From Cavia porcellus (Eukaryota > Chordata > Mammalia > Rodentia > Caviidae), in assembly GCF_034190915.1 (NCBI RefSeq), contig NW_026947506.1:12895501-12959500 (forward strand): a DNA stretch of 64,000 nucleotides. Direction: 5' to 3'. The notes beneath the pieces were generated by a model, which saw nothing but the letters and a program-made list of their open reading frames with translations, was not told the DNA's origin and did no database searches. The translations under genes and the position numbers were made by a program. Positions 57,961-64,000 of the stretch are shown here, in pieces. The first letter of the stretch is position 1. Each line of letters starts with the position of its first letter.

Positions 57961-58329
57961 CACAAATTGTTAAACACATAGAAAAAGCCTAACTAGTCTG
58001 ACTTTTTAGATCTAAGTTTAGTTCAAAAATCCTAAGGAAACCTGAAGAAATAATTATTACAATAGTTTGATGTCAATATTTCTTCACAAATTTTCCAGAA
58101 ATGACAAACCTGAGGTGGAGATCTTCTCAAGTACACATGTTGTATGTTTAATCACTTGTACCTATCTAGATTTTTTAAAAGAGTCTTCATGCTTCAACAT
58201 AGTGTCTTTCAATTAAACATGGTAAGCTGAAACGTACTTTTTGCTTTCAAGTATCAGTAGTGTCTATGTGCTTAATGTTTTGTTATTAAAACTTAATTAT
58301 TTGGTGATTTGTAATTTTGATGCTGCATT

Positions 58330-59935
58330 TGTTTTAATCTTTTGATGCACATGCTTCAGTTTCTGTGTCATAAATGCTGTTTCAGAAATTGATGCTATTT
58401 TTGACATTAAAATATACATTCATAGAGGCTTGGAGCATTTTTTTTTTTTTTTGTCTTTTTCCTTTTTACCGGTACCAGGGATCGAACTCACGACTGCCTG
58501 CTTGCAAGGCAGGCACTTATGCCGCTGAGCTAAATCCCCAGCCCCTACTTGGAGCATTTTTTTTGACAAAGTTGTGTTCTTTTCACATAAATTGTACATT
58601 AAGAAATGTTTTTCTTTTCTGATGAAATACCTGCTTATATAAAAAATCACTGGATATTATACCATGTATATTATGTTTCCTGCTTTTTTTCCCACTGGAA
58701 CAAATATTGTCATTTATGTAAATCTTTGTTTTACTAACCATCATAATTTTACTTGTTATGTTTACATTGCATCCTTATTTAATATTAAGTTTTCCAAACA
58801 TGTACCAAAAGTAAACCACAGCACTGTGAGTTTCTAATTGCCCCACACTGACAGAACCATAACTTGTCCCCAAAAGCATACCACAAACTATATTAATTTC
58901 TCCAGAAAGTAAAAAATGTAGTATGATTTATGAGTAACCATACTTTAAAAGTTTTTTCTAACTGTGGGGTTGCTTTGGGGAAAATGATTGCTATTGAATG
59001 TATCATGCAAATGCCTTTAATTTATTCCTTGATGCTATGAATCCATTATTTATTTGTAATTATTATTGCCTTTTTCCTAAAACACTGAAGTAATAGCTTG
59101 AAAGGAAATTTAAATTTTGAGCTGTCACCACAGTAAAAAGTGAATTTGCTAAATTATAATACAGATTGTGTTCTGTTTTACTGAATTGTGAATTTATACA
59201 AAGGGATATCTCACTATTCATAAGGACCACTGCCTGATGTTTGTTGTGTATGCTGATTATCTTTTAATACATACACTGGATCATGAGTCCCAGGTGGTTT
59301 CCGTGGTCTGTGATTTTCACTTCCATTTTAACATTTATGGAATTTATAAAGAATTTAAATCAGTGTTGTTGAAAGAAAATCTACTTAGGTTCCAATGGAA
59401 TTGTGCTGTTAAAAACTGTGGTGTCATGAAAACACAAGTGAGCCCTGCATGAAATACCCATAATCTAATTACACTTGGACACATAGATTACTCATCTGTT
59501 GTATAGTCACCACTAAAACTATGTCTAGTTTGTATCTAAAGTATCTGATCTAGTTCACAAAGTAAAAGACTCTGTAAAGTGCATTATTAGCCTGTATGCA
59601 CTGTAGCATGTGGCAATTCAGTGCAGCACATTTCTGCTTACCAGCACAGGGAAGATGTTTCTTACTGGTTTCTTATACCTGATGCATCCTAATAGGTATA
59701 ACCCAAAGAGTTTCTAATTATTTAGTTCTTCTTTCCAAGGATATAAGTGATAAGCTGGATTCTTTAGGTCTCTAGTATGTGAACAGATGTATACCTCTCT
59801 AAATCTCACTTTTTAGGGGGTTAATATTTTTAAATGATCTTATCAATTATAAGTTCATATTAAATCTCTTTCTTTGCAAACCCTGACTAAAACAGGCGAT
59901 TTGACATTTTTGAGACATGAGAAAGTTCTTTATTT
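58330..59935 (-). repeat. Inverted copy C of the downstream flank
   Basis: In reverse it aligns with A 10,550-11,793 and 13,263-13,340 (lacking the L1 between) and then 7,250-7,700. The sequence between A 7,700 and 10,550 is missing. No gene seen. Confidence 0.75.
58441..58546 (-). mobile_element. ID-like SINE private to copy C
   Basis: Reverse SINE with the target 'cttggagcattttttt' repeated on both sides (about 58,430 and 58,549). Absent at the matching site in A (11,650) and B (38,820). Confidence 0.92.
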
Positions 59936-60149
59936 CCATAATTTTCCACTTCACTTTTCCCATGGGGAGAAGCCCAGCTATACCAATAGCTTGGTTTTGA
60001 ACACTGTTGATAGATTCTCCAACAATATCAAGCCATTACATTCTGTGTTACATGTGCAAGAAGTAGGGATGTTAGGAACTTGCATGCTGCTGCATGTCTC
60101 CTGGTATATGGTTTATTTTAGCGAATGTCCCATGTTGTCTTTCTGCTGT
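59936..60149. other. Flank between copy C and L1, nothing recognised
   Basis: Partly resembles the reverse of A around 7,300-7,420 ('tagattctccaacaatatca' and 'agcttggttttgaa'), too diverged for a firm assignment. Confidence 0.4.
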
Positions 60150-61745
60150 TGCATCTGTTTTCATGGAAAAGAACAGCTGAAGAAATTCATGATCACCAAA
60201 CTAAGCCCGAAAAGCATACTGAAAGAGAGTTTAGATATTCATAGAAATTAACCACTAAGCAAGGCAGACAATTAACCAGAATGGAAAGACAATATGTCAA
60301 AATAAAAAAATATACAACAGTTATAACCATTAATGTGAATGGTCTCAATTCACCAATTAAAAGAGACAGACTGGAAGAATGGATCAAGAAACAACATCCA
60401 ATCACATGATGTCTTCAAGAAACACATCTAACCCAAAAGGAAACTCACAGGTTGAAAGTCAAAGGATGGAAAACAATACATCATGTAATTGGAAGTGAAA
60501 AAAAGCAGGGATAACTATTCTGTTTGCAGACAATGTGAACTTCAAATCAGGAATGATCTAACAGATAAAGAAGGTCACCACATACTGTTTAGGGGAAAAC
60601 TTCAAAAGCAAGAGATAACTATCCCAAATATATATGCAACAAATTCCAGAACACACAATTATGCAAAGCAACTATTTATAGAAATGAAAAATCAAATAAA
60701 CAATAACACATTTATAACAGGAGACCTTAACACACCATGGACAGATTAATTAGACAAAAATTCGCAAAGAAATAAAAGAACTGAGTCACACCTGTAAACT
60801 TATGGACCTGATGGACATATACAGACTGTCTCATCCAACAACATCAGAATATATATTTGTCTCAGCAGTACATGGTAATTCTCTAAAATAGACCATTTAC
60901 TAGCCCACAGAATATTTTTAAATAAATGCAAAATAGTTGAAATTATCCCATGTATGTTATCAGATCATTGTGCCATAAAACTAGAAACTAATGATAAAAG
61001 AAACTGCAAAAATCCCACAAACACATGAAAATTGAAAAATACACTGGAGCAATCAGTGGGTCACAGGGGAAATTAAAGGACAAATAAAACATTGCCTAAA
61101 AGCAAACCAAATACACATACAACTTACTGGAATGTGTGGGACTCAAGGAAAGCTGTCCTCAGAGGAAAATTTATTGCACTGAGTTTCCACATCTGGAAAA
61201 CAGAACCAATACAAATAAATAACCTGATGCTACACCTCAAATAGTTATAAAAAGAAGAGCAAGTCAAGTCCAAAGCCAAAAGAAGAGAGGAAATTATTAA
61301 AATCAGAGAAGAAATTAATGCGATAGAGACTCAGAACACAATCCAAAGATTCAATGAATCAAAGAGTTGGTTCTGTGAAAGAATAAATATAATGGATAAG
61401 TACCTAGCCTACCTTATTTCAAAAAGGAAAGAAAAGGCTCAAATTAATGGAATAAGCAATGAAAAAGACAAAATCACTACAGTATGTTGGGAAATACAGA
61501 AGATCATCAACACCTATTTTAAAATCATCTACTCTCATTTATTTTTTATTTTTTGTCTTTTTCATTTTTATCAGTACTGGGGATCAAACTCATGACCGCC
61601 TGCTTGCAAGGCAGGTGCTTACACTGCTGAGCTAAATCCCCAGCCCCCCACTCTCATTGTTTTAATAACACAGAAGAAATAGACAGATTCCTAGAAACAT
61701 ATGAAGTACCAAAGCTGGATCAAGAAGATGAAAAACTGCCAAATA
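60150..61745 (+). mobile_element. L1 fragment: ORF1 end and ORF2 endonuclease region
   Basis: Starts with the ORF1 C-terminus (60,170-60,250), then ORF2 begins at about 60,315 and shows 'NVNGLNSPIKRDRLEEW'-like and 'QEITIPNIYATNSRTHNYAK' pieces of the endonuclease. Frameshifts and stops are frequent. A reverse SINE interrupts it, and at about 61,745 another L1's 5' UTR begins. Confidence 0.85.
61541..61649 (-). mobile_element. ID-like SINE inside L1 ORF2
   Basis: Reverse SINE flanked by 'actctcatt' at 61,531-61,539 and 61,650-61,658. Confidence 0.92.
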
Positions 61746-61749
61746 GCCA

Positions 61750-62330
61750 TCCTGTTTGGGACCCTGGAACCTTCCAGGTGCAGTGAAGTGGCTAAGTCAG
61801 TCTGAGGTGCCTATATCTGCCTCCCCATTCCAGCTGCACTTGGAGATCTGTGGAGTTTCAAGCAAGCAGGTGGGCACACACTATCCCTCCCGAGCCCAGC
61901 CTACTTGGGACCCTCACACTATCTAGGTGCAGAGTAAGGACAGGGCGGGTCTGGGGCACCTGCATCCACCTTCCCGTGTGTCTGGAGGACTGTGGATTTC
62001 TAAGCAAGCAGGCGAGCATCACCAGTTCCAGAGGCCCCTTGGCTTGCCAGTGCACTCTCCCCCAAGCCCAGCCTGTTTGAAACCCTCTTGCCTTCTGGGT
62101 GCAGTGAAGTAGATAGGCAGGTCAGAGGCAACTACATCCAACTCCCCATTCTGGCTGGGCTTTGAGAACTGTGGAGTTCCAAGCAAGCAGGGGGGCGCGC
62201 ACTGTCCCTGGAGCTGAGCCTATCTGGAACTGTGGAGTTCTAAGCAGGCAGAAGAGCACCACTGGTTCCAGAGGTACAGTGGCCTGGGAGAACTGGGTGG
62301 CAGAGTCCTAGAAGCTGTGAACATAGAATT
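61750..62330 (+). repeat. Tandem monomers in the L1 5' UTR, about 155-170-bp period
   Basis: Units begin at about 61,750, 61,903 and 62,071, with a shortened fourth near 62,217. Shared words are 'agcctacttgggaccctc', 'taggtgcag' and 'ttctaagcaagcaggcgagc'. GC-rich compared with the rest of the window. The sequence is unlike the 65-bp units at 18.1-18.4 kb. Confidence 0.75.
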
Positions 62331-62392
62331 GGATTTTCAACACTCCATAAGGAAGCTTTCAAATAACACTTGAAACACAGAAATATAGAAAA

Positions 62393-63247
62393 ATGACAAA
62401 ACAAAAGACCAAATTACAACCTCAAACCTCCAGCCCATCTCAAGAAACCCTAGGAGTGATGTCTATAGAAGAAAATATATGCCATACACCTCAAATATTG
62501 GACATAATATCTACTGAAATAAATAAGCAACTGTGGGAAGCTGTAAAGGAATTCAAACTAGAAATAATTTCCCAGGTAAAAGAAGAAATGATAAAAGAAA
62601 TGAAAGAGATGCTGAATATATCTAAAGAAAACACAGTTAAAAAATTGGAGAAGCTAAACAAAAAGAAAGAATCCCTAGATGAGCAATAAAAGAAACAAAC
62701 ATAATACATAAAACAGATGCACAGAGATATACAGGAAATGAAAAACTTCACGGAAAGCTGTAAAAACTGCCTCAGTGAAAGTGAAGATAGAATTTCAGAC
62801 CTTGAAGACATGATTGCAGCTAGTGAACAGGAAAGAAAAGATCTTTTAAAAACAACAAGGAATCAGGAAATCCCAATTCAACAACTGCAAGACGAGACAA
62901 AGAAAAACAACATAAGATTGATAAGAATTAATGAAAAAGAAGAGGACTGCATAATGGATGTCAAGAGGATATTTATAGAATTAATAGCTGAAAATTTCCC
63001 AAACATGAGATCAGAAACCAACATCGGGTTCAGTGAAGCCTATAGAACTCCAAATAGTCATAACCAAAATAAAACCACACCCAAACATATAATAATCACC
63101 ATCCCAGAAATCCAACACAAGAATATATTGTTAATAGTTGTCAGAGAGAAAAGACAGATCACTTATAAAGGAAAACCTATCAGAATCAGAGCAGACTTCT
63201 CAGCACAAACAATAAAGTCAAGAAGAGCATGGAGTGAAGTATTCTGA
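62393..63247 (+). pseudogene. L1 ORF1, nearly continuous
   Basis: Two frames: 62,393-62,689 (98 codons, N-terminus and coiled coil ending 'KLNKKKESLDEQ') and 62,717-63,247 (176 codons). The second has 'NQNKTTPKHIIITIPEIQHK' and 'REKRQITYKGKPIRIRADFS', the RNA-binding core and C-terminal domain start. A stop near 62,687 and the frame change break it, and the C-terminus (63,248-63,425) is in other frames. ORF1p binds L1 RNA. Confidence 0.88.
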
Positions 63248-63504
63248 TTCTAAAGCAAAATGATTTCCAACCTAGACTGATGTACCCTGAAAAACTATCA
63301 TTCAAAATTGATGGTGAAATATGATACTTCCATGACAAAGAACAGCTGAAGCACTTCATGAACACCATGCCAACCCTACAAAAAATATTGAGACCCAGTT
63401 TAGATACACAAAGGAAAAGCCACTAAGCAATGCCGATAATTAAACATAAAAGAAAGATAAAGATGCAACAGCAGAAAGATAACATGTGAACAATTAACTA
63501 GCAT

Positions 63505-64000
63505 ATGACAGTTATAACCATTAATGTAAATGGTCTCAATGCACAAATCAAAAGAAACAGACTGGCAGAATGGATCAAGAAACAAAATCCAACCATATGC
63601 TGTTTACAGGAAACCCATCTAACCCAGAAGGATACTCACAGACTGAAAGTCAAAGGATGGAAAACAATACTGCACGCAACAGGAACCCCCCCCAAAAAAA
63701 AGCAGGAATAGCCACTCTGTTTACAGAAAACATGAACTTTAAACCAACAATGATCAGAAAGGACAAAGAAGGTCAATACATACTAATTAGCGGAAAACTC
63801 CAAGAGGAAGAGATAACTATCTTAAATATATATGCACCAAATTCCAGAGCATCCAGTTATATAAAACAACTATTAATAGAAATGAAAAATCAAATTATCA
63901 GTAACACATTGTAACAGGAGACTTTAACACACCATTAACACCAAGGGACACATCAACCAGTCAGAAAATCAGCAAAGAAATAACAGAACTGAATCACACC
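63505..64000 (+). pseudogene. L1 ORF2, endonuclease start
   Basis: Begins 'MTVITINVNGLNAQIKRNRL', the usual L1 endonuclease start with an Asn in the active-site region, and continues 'QETHLTQKDTHRLKVKGW'. Around 63,690-63,711 a run of C and A shifts the frame. The next piece (63,570-63,914) reads 'ITILNIYAPNSRASSYIKQL'. It then meets a stop and leaves the window. Confidence 0.85.

Larger units (their letters stand above)
61746..64000 (+). mobile_element. L1 with 5' UTR, ORF1 and start of ORF2 (runs out of window)
   Basis: A 5' UTR of about 600 bp with tandem units, then ORF1 and ORF2 in normal order. It is the least damaged L1 here, but ORF1 has a stop and frame change and ORF2 is split at 63,711. 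It lies in the preceding L1's ORF2. The 3' end is outside the window. Confidence 0.88.

Overview
This is a mammalian nuclear DNA window, most probably from a rodent. The evidence is many copies of a tRNA-derived ID-like SINE with A and B boxes and an A-rich tail, B1-like SINEs, L1 elements with tandem-monomer 5' UTRs, LTR elements, and a KRAB zinc-finger gene. There are no bacterial-type operons. The species cannot be fixed from the sequence alone.

The one gene I consider potentially intact is a KRAB-C2H2 zinc-finger gene on the minus strand. Exon 1 ends at an ATG (25,352-25,350) beside a CCAAT/GC-box promoter. A 127-bp KRAB-A exon (17,491-17,365), a 61-bp exon (17,051-16,991) and a long zinc-finger exon (15,567-14,160) follow. 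Splice phases agree across all junctions and give an uninterrupted frame of about 532 codons. The fingers carry Cys (once His) where the core Leu of a C2H2 finger normally sits.

The window is a duplicated cluster built around that gene. Copy A is about 7-25.5 kb. Copy B (35-42.8 kb, same orientation) kept the flanks, but an L1 fragment stands where the zinc-finger gene should be. Copy C (about 51.8-59.9 kb) is inverted and holds a promoter remnant and a broken zinc-finger exon without KRAB exons. A spacer block called X here (X1 6.1 kb, X2 29.6-31.4 kb, X3 42.8-44.5 kb, inverted X4 51.85 kb) marks unit boundaries. Shared and private repeat insertions order the events: the C split is older, then a twin-primed L1 inserted, then A and B separated.

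Between the direct and inverted halves lies a decayed gammaretrovirus-like provirus (44,505-50,898). It has a 3' LTR, the end of gag, pol and env, but no full 5' LTR and no matching target-site duplication. Other content includes L1 fragments throughout, two elements in which L1 ORF1 runs directly into the 3' UTR without ORF2 (17.6-21.4 kb and 31.4-33.8 kb, HAL1-like), LTR-like repeats at 22.8, 52.3 and 54.1 kb, a relic resembling class II retroviral gag at 4.7-5.6 kb, and two nested L1s at 60.1-64 kb, the second with a long ORF1 and the start of ORF2. No rRNA, tRNA gene or CRISPR array was seen.
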